Positions 22,727 through 35,000 of a stretch of DNA of 64,000 nucleotides are shown piece after piece (within the stretch, counting starts at the first letter, position 1; every line of letters begins with the position of its first letter). Source of the stretch: Cherax quadricarinatus (Eukaryota; Arthropoda; Malacostraca; Decapoda; Parastacidae); the NCBI RefSeq assembly GCF_038502225.1, contig NC_091293.1, positions 2,350,775-2,414,774 on the forward strand, written 5' to 3'. A model generated the notes under the pieces. It did not search any database. It worked only from the letters and a program-made list of their open reading frames with translations, and was not told where the DNA came from. Position numbers and translations under genes: made by a program.

Positions 22727-25700
22727 CTCCAGACCCACCCTGTCTCACTCCAGACCCACCCTGTCTCACTCCAGACCCACCCTGTCTCACTCCAGACCCA
22801 CCCTGTCTCACTCCAGACCCACCCTGTCTCACTCCAGACCCACCCTGTCTCACTCCAGACCCACCCTGTCTCACTCCAGACCCACCCTGTCTCACTCCAG
22901 ACCCACCCTGTCTCACTCCAGGCCCATCCTGTCTCACTCCAGACCCACCCTGTCTCACTCCAGACCCACCCTGTCCCACTCCAGGCCCATCCTGTCTCAC
23001 TCCAGACCCACCCTGTCTCACTCCAGACCCACCCTGTCCCACTCCAGGCCCATCCTGTCTCACTCCAAACCCACCCTGTCTCACTCCAGACCCACCCTGT
23101 CTAACTCCAGGCACACCCTGTCTCACTCCAGGCCCACCCTGTCTCACTCCAGGCCCACCCTGTCTCAATCCAGACCCACACTGTCTTACTCCAGACCCAC
23201 CCTGTCTCACTCCACACCCACCCTGTCTCACTCCAGACCCACCCTGTCTCACTCCAGGCCCACCCTGTCTCACTCCAGACCCACCCTGTCTCACTCCAGA
23301 CCCACCCTGTCTCACTCCAGACCCACCCTGTCTCACTCCAGACCCACCCTGTCTCACTCCAGGCCCACCCTGTCTCACTCCAGACCCACACTGTCTTACT
23401 CCAGACCCACCCTGTCTCACTCCAGACCCACCCTGTCTCACTCCAGACCCACCCTGTCTCACTCCAGGCCCACCCTGTCTCACTCCAGACCCAACCTGTC
23501 TCACTCCAGACCCACCCTGTCTCACTCCAGACCCACCCTGTCTCACTCCAGACCCACACTGTCTCACTTCAGACCCACCCTGTCTCACTCCAGACCCACA
23601 CTGTCTCACTCCAGGCCCACCCTGTCTCACTCCAGACCCATCCTGTCTCACTCCAGACCCACCCTGTCTCACTCCAGACCCACCCTGTCTCACTCCAGAC
23701 CCACACTGTCTCACTTCAGACCCACCCTGTCTCACTCCAGACCCACACTGTCTCACTCCAGACCCACACTGTCTCACTTCAGACCCACCCTGTCTCACTC
23801 CAGACCCACCCTGTCTCACTCCAGACCCACCCTGTCTCACTTCAGACCCACACTGTCTCGCTTCAGACCCACCCTGTCTCACTCCAGACCCACACTGTCT
23901 CACTCCAGACCCACACTGTCTCACTTCAGACCCACCCTGTCTCACTCCAGACCCATCCTGTTTCACTCCATAACCATCCTGTCTCACTTCAGACCCACCC
24001 TGTCTCACTCCAGACCCACCCTATCTCACTCCAGACCCACACTGTCTCACTTCAGACCCACCCTGTCTCACTCCAGATCCACACTGTCTCACTCCAGACC
24101 CACACTGTCTCACTTCAGACCCACCCTGTCTCACTCCAGACCCACCCTGTCTCACTCCAGACCCACCCTGTCTCACTTCAGACCCACACTGTCTCACTTC
24201 AGACCCACCCTATCTCACTCCAGACCCACACTGTCTCACTCCAGACCCACACTGTCTCACTTCAGACCCACCCTGTCTCACTCCAGACCCACCCTGTCTC
24301 ACTCCAGACCCACACTCTCTCACTCCAGACCCACACTGTCTCACTCCAGACTCACCCTGTCTCACTCCAGGCCCACCCTGTCTCACTCCAGACCCACCAT
24401 GTCTCACTCCAGACCCACCATGTCTCACACCAGACCCACCCTGTCTCACTTCAGACCCACCCTGTCTCAATGCAGACCCACCCTGTCTCACTCAAGACCA
24501 ACCCTGTCTCACTCCAGACCCACACTGTCTCACTTCAGACCCACCCTGTCTCAATGCAGACCCACGCTGCCTCACTCAAGACCAACCCTGTCTAACTCCA
24601 GACTCACCCTGTCTCACTCAAGACCAACACTGTCTCACTCCAGACCCACACTGTCTCACTTCAGACCCACCCTGTCTCACTCCAGACCCACACTGTCTCA
24701 CTTCAGACCCACCCTGTCTCACTGCAGACCCACCCTGTCTCACTCCAGACCAACCCTGTCTAACTCCAGACCCACCATGTCTCACTCCAGACCCACCATG
24801 TCTCACTCCAGACCCACCCTGTCTCACTCCAGACCCACCCTGTCTCACTCCAGACCCACCCTGTCTCACTCCAGACCAACCCTGTATCACTAAAGACTCA
24901 CCCAGTCTCACTCCAGACCCACACTGTCTCACTCCAGACTCACCCTGTCTCACTCCAGGCCCACCCTGTCTCACTCCAGACCCACCATGTCTCACTCCAG
25001 ACCCACCCTGTCTCACTGCAGACCCACCCTGTCTCACTGCAGACCCATCCTGTCTCACTTCAGACCCACCCTGTCTCACTCCAGACCCACTCTGTCTCAC
25101 TCCAGACCCACCCTGTCTCACTCCAGACCAACCCTGTATCACTAAAGACTCACCCTGTCTAACTCCAGACCCAAACTGTCTCACTCCGGACCCACTCTGT
25201 CTCACTCCAGACCCATCCTGTCTCACCCCTGACCCACCCTGTCTCACTCCAGACCCACCCTGTCTCACTGCAGACCCATCCTGTCTCACTTCAGACCCAC
25301 CCTGTCTCATTCCAGACCCACTCTGTCTCACTCCAGATATATCCTATCTCACTCCAGACCCACCCTGTCTCACTTAAGACCCACCCTGTCTCACTCCAGA
25401 CCCATCCTGTCTCACTTCCGACCAACCCTGTCTCGCTGGAGACCAACCCTGTCTCACCGGAGACCAACCCTGTCTCACTCCAGACCCATCCTATCTCACT
25501 CCAGACCCACCCTGTCTCACTCCAGACCCACCCTGTCTGACTCCAGATCCACCCTGTCTCACTCGAGACCAACCCTGTCTCAATCCAGACCCACCCTGTC
25601 TCACTCCAGACCAACCCTCTCTCACTCAAGACCCACCCTATCTCACTCCAGACCCACCCTGTGTCACTCCAGACCCACCCTGTCTCACTCCAGAACCCCC

Positions 25701-28700
25701 CTGTCTCACTCCAAACCCACCCTGTCTCACTCCAGACCCACCATGTCTCACTCCAGACCCACCCTGTCCCAATCCAGAACCACCGTGTCTCACTCAGACC
25801 CACCCTTTCTCAGTCCAGACCCACCCTGTCTCATTCCAGACCCACCCTGTCTCACTCCAGACCCACCCTGTCTCACTCCAGACCCATACTGTCTCACAAC
25901 AGGCCCACCCTGTCTCACTGCAGACCCATCCTGTCTCACTGCAGACCCATCCTGTCTCACTGCAAACCCATCTTGTCTCACTCCAGACCCATTCTGTCTC
26001 ACTCCAGACCCATCCTGTCTCACTCCAGAACACCCTGTCTCACTCCAGACTCATCCTGTCTCACTGCAGACCAATCCTGTCTCACTCCAGACCCACCCTG
26101 TCTCACTCCAGACCCACCCTGTCTCACTCCAGACCCACCCTGTCTCACTGCAGACCCATCCTGTCTCACACCAGAACCACCCTGTCTCACTCCAGACCCA
26201 TCCTGCCTCACTCCAGACCCACCCTGTCCCACACCAGACCCACCCTGTCTCACTCCAGACCCATCTTATCTCACTCCAGACCCACCCTGTCTCACTCCAG
26301 ACCCATCTTGTCTAACTCCAGACCCACCCTGTCTCTCTCCAGACTCACCCTGTCTCACTACAGACCCACCCTGTCTCACTCCAGACCCATCTTATCTCAC
26401 TCCAGACCCTCCCCGTCTCACTCCAGTCCCACCCTTTCTCACTCCACACCTATCCTGTCTCACTGCAGACCCACCCTGTCCCACTCCAGATCCACCCAGT
26501 CTCACTCCAAACCCACACTGTCTCACTCCAGACCCACCCTGTCTCACTCCACACCCATCCTGTCTCACTGCAGATCCATCCAGTCTCACTCCAGACCAAC
26601 CCTGTCTCACTCCAGACCCACCCTGTCTCACTCCCGACCCATACTGTCTCACACCAGGCCCACCCTGTCTCACTGCAGACCCATCCTGTCTCACTGCAGA
26701 CCCATCCTGTCTCACTGCAGACCCATCCTGTCTCACTGCAGACCCATCTTGTCTCACTCCAGACCCATTCTGTCTCACTCCAGACCCACCCTGTCTCACT
26801 CCAGACCCATCCTGTATCACTCCAGACCCACCCTGTCTCACTCCAGACTCAACCTGTCTCACTGCAGACCAATCCTGTCTCACTCCAGACCCACCCTGTC
26901 TCACTCCAGACCCACCCTGTCTCACTCCAGACCCACCCTGTCTCACTCCAGACCCACCCTGTCTCACTGTAGACCCATCCTGTCTCACTACAGACCCACC
27001 CTGTCTCACTCCAGACCCATCCTGCCTTACTCCAGACCCCCCCTGTCCCACACCAGACCCACCCTGTCTCACTCCAGACCCATCTTATCTCACTCCAGAC
27101 CAACCCTGTCTCACTCCAGACCCATCTTGTCTAACTCCAGACCCACCCTGTCTCACTCCAGACTCACCCTGTCTCACTCCAGACCCACCCTGTCTCACTG
27201 CAGACCAATCCTGTCTCACTCCAGACCCACCCTGTCTCACTCCAGACCCACCCTGTCTCACTCCAGACCCACCCTGTCTCACTGCAGACCCATCCTGTCT
27301 CACTCCAGACCCATCTTATCTCACTCCAGACCCACCCTGTCTCACTCCAGACCCATCTTGTCTAACTCCAGACCCACCCTGTCTCACTCCAGACTCACCC
27401 TGTCTCACTACGAACCCACCCTGTCTCACTCCAGACCCATCTTATCTCACTCCAGACCCACCCTGTCTCACTCCAGACCCACCCTGTCTCACTCTACACC
27501 TATCCTGTCTCACTGCAGACCCACCCTGTCTCACTCCAGACCCACCCTGTCTCACTCCAGACTCATCCTGTCTCACTGCAGACCTATCCTTTCTCACTCC
27601 AGACCCATCTTATCTCACTCCAGACCCACCCTGTCTCACTCCAGACCCACCCTGTCTCACTCCACACCCATTCTGTCCCACTGCAGATCCATCCAGTCTC
27701 ACTCCAGACCAACCCTGTCTCACTCCAGACCCATCCTGTCTCACTCCATAACCATCCTGTCTCACTGCATACCCACCCACCATGTCTCACACCAGACCCA
27801 TCCTTGCCCACTGCAGACCCATCCTGTCTCACTTCAGACCAACCCGGTCTCACTGCAGACCCCCTCTGTCTCACTGCAGACCCACCCTGTCTCACTCCAG
27901 ACCCACCCTGTCTCTCTGCAGATCCTCCCTATCTCACACCAGACCCATCCTGTCTCACTCCCCTGTCTCACTCCAGAACCACCCTGTCTCACTCCAGACC
28001 AACCCTGTCTCACTGCAGACCCATCCTGTCTCACTGAAGACCCACCCTGTCTCACTGCAGACCCACCCTGTCTCACTGCAGATCCATCCTGTCTCACTCC
28101 AGACCCACCCTGTCGCACTCCAGACCCATCCTGTCTCACTCCACACCCATCCTGTCTCACTCCAGATCCACCCTGTCTCACTCCAGACCCCCCCTCTCTC
28201 ACTCCAGACCCACCCTGTCTCAATCCAGACCCACCCAGTTTCACTCCACACCCATCCTGTCTCACTGCAGACCCATCCTGTCTCACTCCACACCCACCCT
28301 GTCTCACTGCAGACCCATCCTGTCTCACTCCAGACCAATCTTATCTCACTCGAGACCCACCCTCTCTCACTCCAGACTCACCCTGTCTCACTCCACACCC
28401 ATCCTGTCTCACTGCAAACCCACCCTGTCTGACTCCAAACCCACCCAGTCTCACTCCAAACCCACCCTGTGTCACTCCAGACCCACCCTGTCTCACTCCA
28501 CACCCATCCTGTCTCACTGCAGACCCATCCTGTCTCACTCCAGACCCACCCTGTCTCACTCCAGACCCATCCTGTCTCACTCCACACCCATCCTGTCTCA
28601 CTGCAGACCCACCCTGTCTCACTCCAGACCCATCCTGTTTCACTCCATACCCATCCTGTCTCTCTTCAGACCCACCCTGTCTCACTCCAGGCCCACCCTG

Positions 28701-29372
28701 TCTCACTGCAGACCCACCCTGTCTCACTTCAGATCCATGCTGTCTCACTCCAGACCCACGCTGTCTCACTCCAGACCCATCCTGTCTCACTCCAGACCCA
28801 TCCTGCCTCACTGCAGACCCACCCTGTCTCACTCCAGACCCATCCTGTCTCACTCCAGACCCACCCAGTCTCACTCCAGACCCATCCTGTCTCACTCCAT
28901 ACCCAGCCTGTCTCACTCTAGACCCACCCTGTCTCACTCCTGACCCATCCTGTCTCTCTCCAGACCCACCCTCTCTCACTGCAGACCCATCCTGTCTCAC
29001 TGCAGACCCACCCTCTCTCACTGCAGACCCATCCTTTCTCTCTGCAGACCCACCCTGTCTCACTCCAGACCCACCCTGTCTCACTCCAGACCCACCTTGT
29101 CTCACTCCTGACCCATCCTGTCTCACTCCAGACCCATCCAGTCTCACTGCAGATCCATCCTGTCTCACTGCAGACCCACCCTGTCTCACTCCAGATCCAT
29201 CCTGTCTCACTCCAGACCCTCTCTGTCTCGCTCCGGACCCACCCTGTCTCACTCCAAAGCCACCCTGCCTCACTCCAGACCCTCCCTGCCTTACTCCAGA
29301 CATATTCTGCTTCACTACAGACCCACTGTGCCTCACTCCAGACATACTCTGGAAATCTCCAGATATACTCCA
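22727..29372. repeat. 21-bp minisatellite array, 6.6 kb
   Basis: About 316 units of 21 bp, with core CTCCAGACCCACCCTGTCTC. Sub-variants include CACTTCAG, CACTGCAG (creating CTGCAG), CCATCCTG and CCACACTG. The left part is more uniform than the right. Segments such as TATCACTAAAGACTCACCC recur about 250 bp apart (near 24886 and 25136), showing higher-order duplication. The unit length is three-fold and stop-free in several frames. Open frames up to 1,125 codons exist on both strands and are considered spurious. Confidence 0.97.
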
Positions 29373-29387
29373 ACACAATCCACTCAG

Positions 29388-30152
29388 AGGTCGTGTATAC
29401 ACCGATAGGTGTATGTCTGTGTATATACACCGACAGGTGTATGTCTATGTATATACACCGAGAGGAGTTTGTCTCTGTATATACACCGAAAGGAGTATGT
29501 CTGTGTATATACACTGGGAGGTGTATGTCTGTGTATATTCACTGAGAGGTGTTCGTCTGTGTATATACACCGAGAGGAGTATGTTTGTGTATATACACCG
29601 AGAGGTGTATGTCTGTGTATATACACCGAGAGGAGTTTGTCTGTGTATATACACTCGGAGGTGTATGTCTGTGTATATAAACTGAGCGGTGTATGTCTGT
29701 GCATATACATTGAGAGGTGTATGTCTGTGTATATACACTGAGAGGAGTATGTCTGTGTATATACACTAAGAGGTGTATGTCCGTGTATATACATTAAGAG
29801 GTGTATGTCTGTGTATATACACCGAGAGGTGTATGTCTGTGTATATATACTGAGAGGTGTATGTCTGTACATACACTGAGAGGTGAATGTCTGTGTATAT
29901 ACACTAAGGGGTGTATGTCTGTATATACACTGAGAGGTGTATGTCTGTGTATATACACTAAGAGGTGTATGTCTGCACATACAATGAGAGGTGAATGTCT
30001 GTGTATATACACTAAGAGGTGTATGTCTGTGTGCATACACTGTGAGGTGTATGTCTGCACATACACTGAGAGGTGAATGTCTGTGTATATACACTAAGAG
30101 GTGTATGTCTGTGTATATACACTGAGAGGTGTATGTCTGTGTATATACACTC
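29388..30152. repeat. 28-bp minisatellite array, inverted sister of the 30-bp array
   Basis: About 27 units of roughly 28 bp reading GTGTATATACACTGAGAGG then TGTATGTCT. The reverse complement of the 30-bp unit at 16.5-17.8 kb gives GTGTATATACACTGACAGG then TGTATGTCT plus two extra bases. The two arrays are therefore the same family in opposite orientation. This one is shorter and more diverged. Confidence 0.93.
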
Positions 30153-30220
30153 TGACATATGACTTTAATGCAGCTTTAATGACCCACGTGTAGCCGATAG
30201 GGTTTGAACCCCATTAACCA
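30153..30220. other. Short spacer with B-box-like sequence
   Basis: On the minus strand GGGGTTCAAACCC (around 30190-30202) resembles a polymerase III B-box, so this could be a worn SINE or tRNA-like fragment. Too little remains to identify it. Confidence 0.25.
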
Positions 30221-31720
30221 TGTGTGTGTGTGTGTGTATGTGTGTGTACTCACCTAGTTGTACTCACCTAGTTGAGGTTGCGGGGGTCGAGTCCAAGCTC
30301 CTGGCCCCGCCTCTTCACTGATCGCTACTAGGTCACTCTCCCTGAGCCGTGAGCTTTATCATACCTCTGCTTAAAGCTATGTATGGATCCTGCCTCCACT
30401 ACATCGCTTCCCAAACTATTCCACTTACTGACTACTCTGTGGCTGAAGAAATACTTCCTAACATCCCTGTGATTCATCTGTGTCTTCAACTTCCAACTGT
30501 GTCCCCTTGTTGCTGTGTCCACTCTCTGGAACATCCTGTCTTTGTCCACCTTGTCAATTCCTCTCAGTATTTTGTATGTAGTTATCATGTCCCCCCTATC
30601 TCTCCTGTCCTCCAGTGTCGTCAGGTTGATTTCCCTTAACCTCTCCTCGTAGGACATACCTCTTAGCTCTGGGACTAGTCTTGTTGCAAACCTTTGCACT
30701 TTCTCTAGTTTCTTTACGTGCTTGGCTAGGTGTGGGTTCCAAACTGGTGCCGCATACTCCAATATGGGCCTAACGTACACGGTGTACAGGGTCCTGAATG
30801 ATTCCTTATTAAGATGTCGGAATGCTGTTCTGAGGTTTGCTAGGCGCCCATATGCTGCAGAAGTTATTTGGTTGATATGCGCTTCAGGAGATGTGCCTGG
30901 TGTTATACTCACCCCAAGATCTTTTTTCTTGAGTGAGGTTTGTAGTCTCTGGTCCCCTAGGCTGTATTCCGTCTGCGGTCTTCTTTGCCCTTCCCCAATC
31001 TTCATGACTTTGCATTTGGTGGGGTTGAACTCCAGGAGCCAATTGCTGGACCAGGTCTGCAGCCTGTCCAGATCCCTTTGTAGTTCTGCCTGGTCTTCGA
31101 TCGAATGAATTGTTCTCATCAACTTCACGTCGTCTGCAAACAGGGACACTTCGGAGTCTATTCCTTCCGCCATGTCGTTCACGAATACCAGAAACAGCAC
31201 TGGTCCTAAGACTGACCCCTGTGGGACCCCGCTGGTCACAGGTGCCCACTCTGGCACCTCGCCACGTACCATGACTCGCTGCTGTCTTCCTGACAAGTAT
31301 TCCCTGATCCATTGTAGTGCCTTCCCTGTTATCCCTGCTTGGTCCTCCAGTTTTTGTACTAATCTCTTGTGTGGAACTGTGTCAAACGCCTTCTTGCAGT
31401 CCAAGAAAATGCAATCCACCCACCCCTCTCTCTCTTGTCTTACTGCTGTTACCCTGTCATAGAACTCCAGTAGGTTTGTGACACAGGATTTCCCGTCCCT
31501 GAAACCATGTTGGCTGCTGTTGACGAGATCATTCCTTTCTAGATGTTCCACCATTCTTCTCCTGATAATCTTCTCCATGATTTTGCATACTATACATGTT
31601 AGTGACACTGGTCTGTAGTTTAGTGCTTCATGTCTGTCTTCTTTTTTGAAGATTGGGACTACATTTGCTGTCTTCCATGCCTCAGGCAATCTCCCTGTTT
31701 CGATAGATGTATTGAATACT
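30221..31720 (-). mobile_element. 5'-truncated LINE copy A
   Basis: On the minus strand this copy runs from inside the reverse-transcriptase domain to the 3' tail. The tail, on the plus strand, starts with (TG)n at 30221-30247 followed by TACTCACCTAGTTGTACTCA. The 5' end is cut at about 31720, where copy B begins. It belongs to the same family as copies B, C and D, because coding and 3' sequences align throughout. It lacks ORF1, the endonuclease and the RT N-terminus, as expected from incomplete target-primed reverse transcription. Confidence 0.88.
30328..31689 (-). CDS. Partial LINE ORF2: reverse transcriptase (copy A)
   Basis: This 453-codon open frame covers the reverse transcriptase from fingers motif 1 (ANVVPIFKKEDRHEALNYRP) to the C-terminus. 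Motif A reads DCIFLDCKKAFDTV, motif B SGVPQGSVLGPVLF and motif C FADDVKL (31129-31140), so the catalytic aspartates are intact. The first Met is internal to the protein. The coding sequence extends upstream to about 31720 (FNTSIETG) without a stop. It corresponds to residues of about 655 to 1124 of the full-length copy C. Although open, it has no endonuclease and no promoter, so it is a dead-on-arrival copy, not a host gene. Confidence 0.85.
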   Translation of the reverse strand: MPEAWKTANVVPIFKKEDRHEALNYRPVSLTCIVCKIMEKIIRRRMVEHLERNDLVNSSQHGFRDGKSCVTNLLEFYDRVTAVRQEREGWVDCIFLDCKKAFDTVPHKRLVQKLEDQAGITGKALQWIREYLSGRQQRVMVRGEVPEWAPVTSGVPQGSVLGPVLFLVFVNDMAEGIDSEVSLFADDVKLMRTIHSIEDQAELQRDLDRLQTWSSNWLLEFNPTKCKVMKIGEGQRRPQTEYSLGDQRLQTSLKKKDLGVSITPGTSPEAHINQITSAAYGRLANLRTAFRHLNKESFRTLYTVYVRPILEYAAPVWNPHLAKHVKKLEKVQRFATRLVPELRGMSYEERLREINLTTLEDRRDRGDMITTYKILRGIDKVDKDRMFQRVDTATRGHSWKLKTQMNHRDVRKYFFSHRVVSKWNSLGSDVVEAGSIHSFKQRYDKAHGSGRVT

Positions 31721-31935
31721 GTGTACTCACCTATTTGTACTCACCTATTTGTGGTTGCAGGGGTCGAGTCACAGCTCCTGGCCCCGCCTCTTCGCTGATT
31801 GCTACTAGGTCCTCTCTCTCCCTGCCCCATGAGCTCTATCATACCTCGCCTTAAAACTATGTATGGTTCCCGCCTCCACTACGTCACTTTCTAGGCTATT
31901 CCACGGCCTGACTACTCTATGACTGAAGAAATACT
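31721..31935 (-). mobile_element. Very short 3' fragment of the same LINE (copy B)
   Basis: Only the last 40 or so codons and the 3' end remain. On the minus strand they encode YFFSHRVVRPWNSLES and HSFKARYDRAHGAGRE, followed by the 3' UTR. The plus-strand end carries TGTGTACTCACCTATTTGTA. It is truncated at about 31935, exactly where the (TG)n tail of copy C starts. Confidence 0.85.
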
Positions 31936-32035
31936 GTGTGTGTGTGTGTGTGTGTACTCACCTATTTGTACTCACCTATTTGTGGTTGCAGGGGTCGAGT
32001 CCTAGCTCCTGGCCCCGCCTCTTCACCGGTTGCTA

Positions 32036-35000
32036 CTAGACCCTCTCTCTCCCCGCTCCATGAGCTTTATCAAACCTCGTCTTAAAACTGTGTATGGTTC
32101 CTGCCTCCACTACGTCATTTTCTAGGCTATTCCACTGCCTTACAACTCTATGACTGAAGAAATACTTCCTACTATCTCTCTGACTCATTTGTGTCTTCAA
32201 CTTCCAATTGTGGCCTCTTGTTTCTGTGTCCCCTCCCTGGAACATCCTGTCCTTGTCCACCTTGTCTATTCCACGCAGTATTTTATATGTCGTTATCATG
32301 TCTCCCCTGACCCTCCTGTCCTCCAGTGTCGTCAGGCCGATTTCCCTTAATCTTTCTTCATAGGACATTCCCCTTAGCTCTGGAACTAACCTTGTTGCAA
32401 ACCTTTGTACTTTCTCTAGTTTCTTGACGTGCTTTATCAAGTGCGGGTTCCAAACAGGTGCTGCATACTCCAGTATGGGCCTGACATACACGGTGTACAG
32501 TGTCTTGAATGATTCCTTACTAAGGTGTCGGAATGCTGTTCTCAGGTTTGCCAGGCGCCCATATGCTGCAGCAGTTATCTGATTGATGTGTGCTTCCGGA
32601 GACATGCTCGGTGTTATACTCACCCCAAGATCTTTCTCCTTGAGTGAGGTTTGCAGTCTTTGGCCACCTAGCCTATACTCTGTCTGTGGTCTTCTGTGCC
32701 CTTCCCCTATCTTCATGACTTTGCATTTGGCAGGATTAAATTCGAGAAGCCATTTGCTGGACCAGGTGTCCAGTCTGTCCAGGTCTCTTTGAAGTCCTGC
32801 CTGGTCCTCATCAGATTTAATTCTCCTCATTAACTTCACATCATCTGCAAACAGGGACACTTCTGAGTCTAACCCTTCCGTCATGTCGTTCACATATACC
32901 AAAAATAGCACTGGTCCTAGGACCGACCCCTGTGGGACCCCGCTCGTCACAGGTGCCCACTGTGATACATCATTACGTACCATGACTCGTTGTTGCCTCC
33001 CTGTCAGGTATTCTCTGATCCATTGCAGTGCCCTTCCTGTTATATGCGCCTGATGCTCTAGCTTCTGCACTAATCTCTTGTGAGGAACTGTGTCAAAGGC
33101 CTTCTTGCAGTCCAAGAAGATGCAATCAACCCACCCCTCTCTCTCTTGTCTTACTTCTGTTATTTTATCATAAAACTCCAGAAGGTTTGTGACACAGGAT
33201 TTGCCTTCCGTGAATCCGTGCTGGTTGGCATTTATACTCCTGTTCCGTTCCAGGTGCTCCACCACTCTCCTCCTGATAATCTTCTCCATAATTTTGCATA
33301 CTATACACGTCAATGACACAGGTCTATAGTTTAGTGCCTCGTTTCTGTCTCCTTTCTTGAAAATGGGAACTACATTTGCTGTCTTCCATACCTCAGGTAG
33401 TTGCCCAGTTTCCAGGGATGTGTTGAAGATTGTGGTAAGTGGTACGCACAACATATCTGCTCCCTCTCTAAGGACCCATGGAGAGATGTTGTCCGGTCCC
33501 ATTGCCTTTGAGGTATCGATGTCCCTTAGCAGTTTCTTCACCTCCTCCTCATCTGTATGTATGTCGTCCAACACTTGTTGGTGTATTCCTTGTTGGTGTC
33601 CCCATCTGGTCTGTCCCCCCAGAGTCCTTCCTGTCTCTACTGTAAATACTTCCTTAAATCTCGTGTTGAGCTCCTCACATACCTCTTGATCGTTTCTTGT
33701 GAGTTCCCCACCTTCTTTCCTCAGCCTTATCACCTGGTCCTTGACTGTTGTCTTCTTCCTAATGTGGCTATACAGCAGTTTCGGGTCAGATTTGACTTTC
33801 GATGCTATGTCGTTTTCATACTGTCTCTGGGCCTCCCTCCTTATCTGCGCATACTCGTTTCTGGCTCTTCTACTAATCTCCTTGTTTTCCTGGGTCCTAT
33901 GCCTCCTGTACCTTTTCCATTCTCTGTTGCACTTAGCTTTTGCCTCCCTACACCTTCGGGTAAACCAAGGACTCGTCTTGGTCTTCCTATTATTTCTGTT
34001 TCCCTTGGGAACAAAACTTTCCTCTGCCTCCTTGCACTTTGTTGCCACATATTCCATCATCTCGTTTACTGATTTTCCTACCATTTCTCTGTCCCACTGA
34101 ACCTCCTGCAGGAAGTTTCTCATACCTGTGTAGTCCCCCCTTTTATAGTTTGGCCTGTCCCCTTCAGTTCCTGTTACCTTCTCCACTTGTAACTCTACTA
34201 TATAGTCAAAACTCAGAACCACATGATCGCTAGCTCCAAGGGGCCTCTCGTAAGTGATGTCCTCGATGTCTGAACTGCTCAGGGTGAACACAAGGTCCAG
34301 TCTTGCTGGCTCATCCTCCCCTCTCTCTCTGGTTGTGTCCCTGACATGTTGATGCATGAGGTTTTCAAGTACCACATCCATCATCTTTGCTCTCCATGTT
34401 TCGGGACCCCCATGTGGCTCCAGGTTTTCCCAGTCGATCTCCCTGTGGTTGAAATCGCCCATTACCAGTAACTTTGCTCTGCTCGAGTGAGCTCTTCTTG
34501 CCACCTCAGCCAGTGTGTCCACCATCACCCTGTTGTTTTCTTCGTACTCCTCTCTTGGCCTCCTGCAGTTCTGTGGTGGGTTATACATCACTCCAATGAC
34601 TACTTTATGTTCTCCGGACTGAATTGTACCTACAATGTAGTCTCTTTCTCCAATCATGTCCATGCCTTCCATTTCCTCAAATCCCCATTGGTGTTTTATG
34701 AGCAGTGCAACCCCTCCTCCCCCTCTACTCCTTCTATCTTTCCTCAGGATCTGATATCCTGTTGGGAAGATTGTGTCTGTTATTATCTCAGCGAGTTTTG
34801 TTTCTGTGACTGCTATGATGTCTGGGGATTTTTCACTGATTCTTTCATTCCACTCCTCATGTTTATTCATTATTCCATCCGCGTTTGTGTACCAAACCTT
34901 TAGTTTCTTTTCTATCATTGTGGTCATGCAAGTATATTGGGGTTGGGGGAGGGAGAGCCTTGGTGGGGGCCTATATGGGGCTGTGGTGTAGGTGGGGTAT

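Noticed and set aside
26308..29685. Plus-strand open frame of about 1,125 codons in the 21-bp array
   Set aside because: It is a repeat translation that continues into the inverted 28-bp array. Parallel long frames are open on the other strand.
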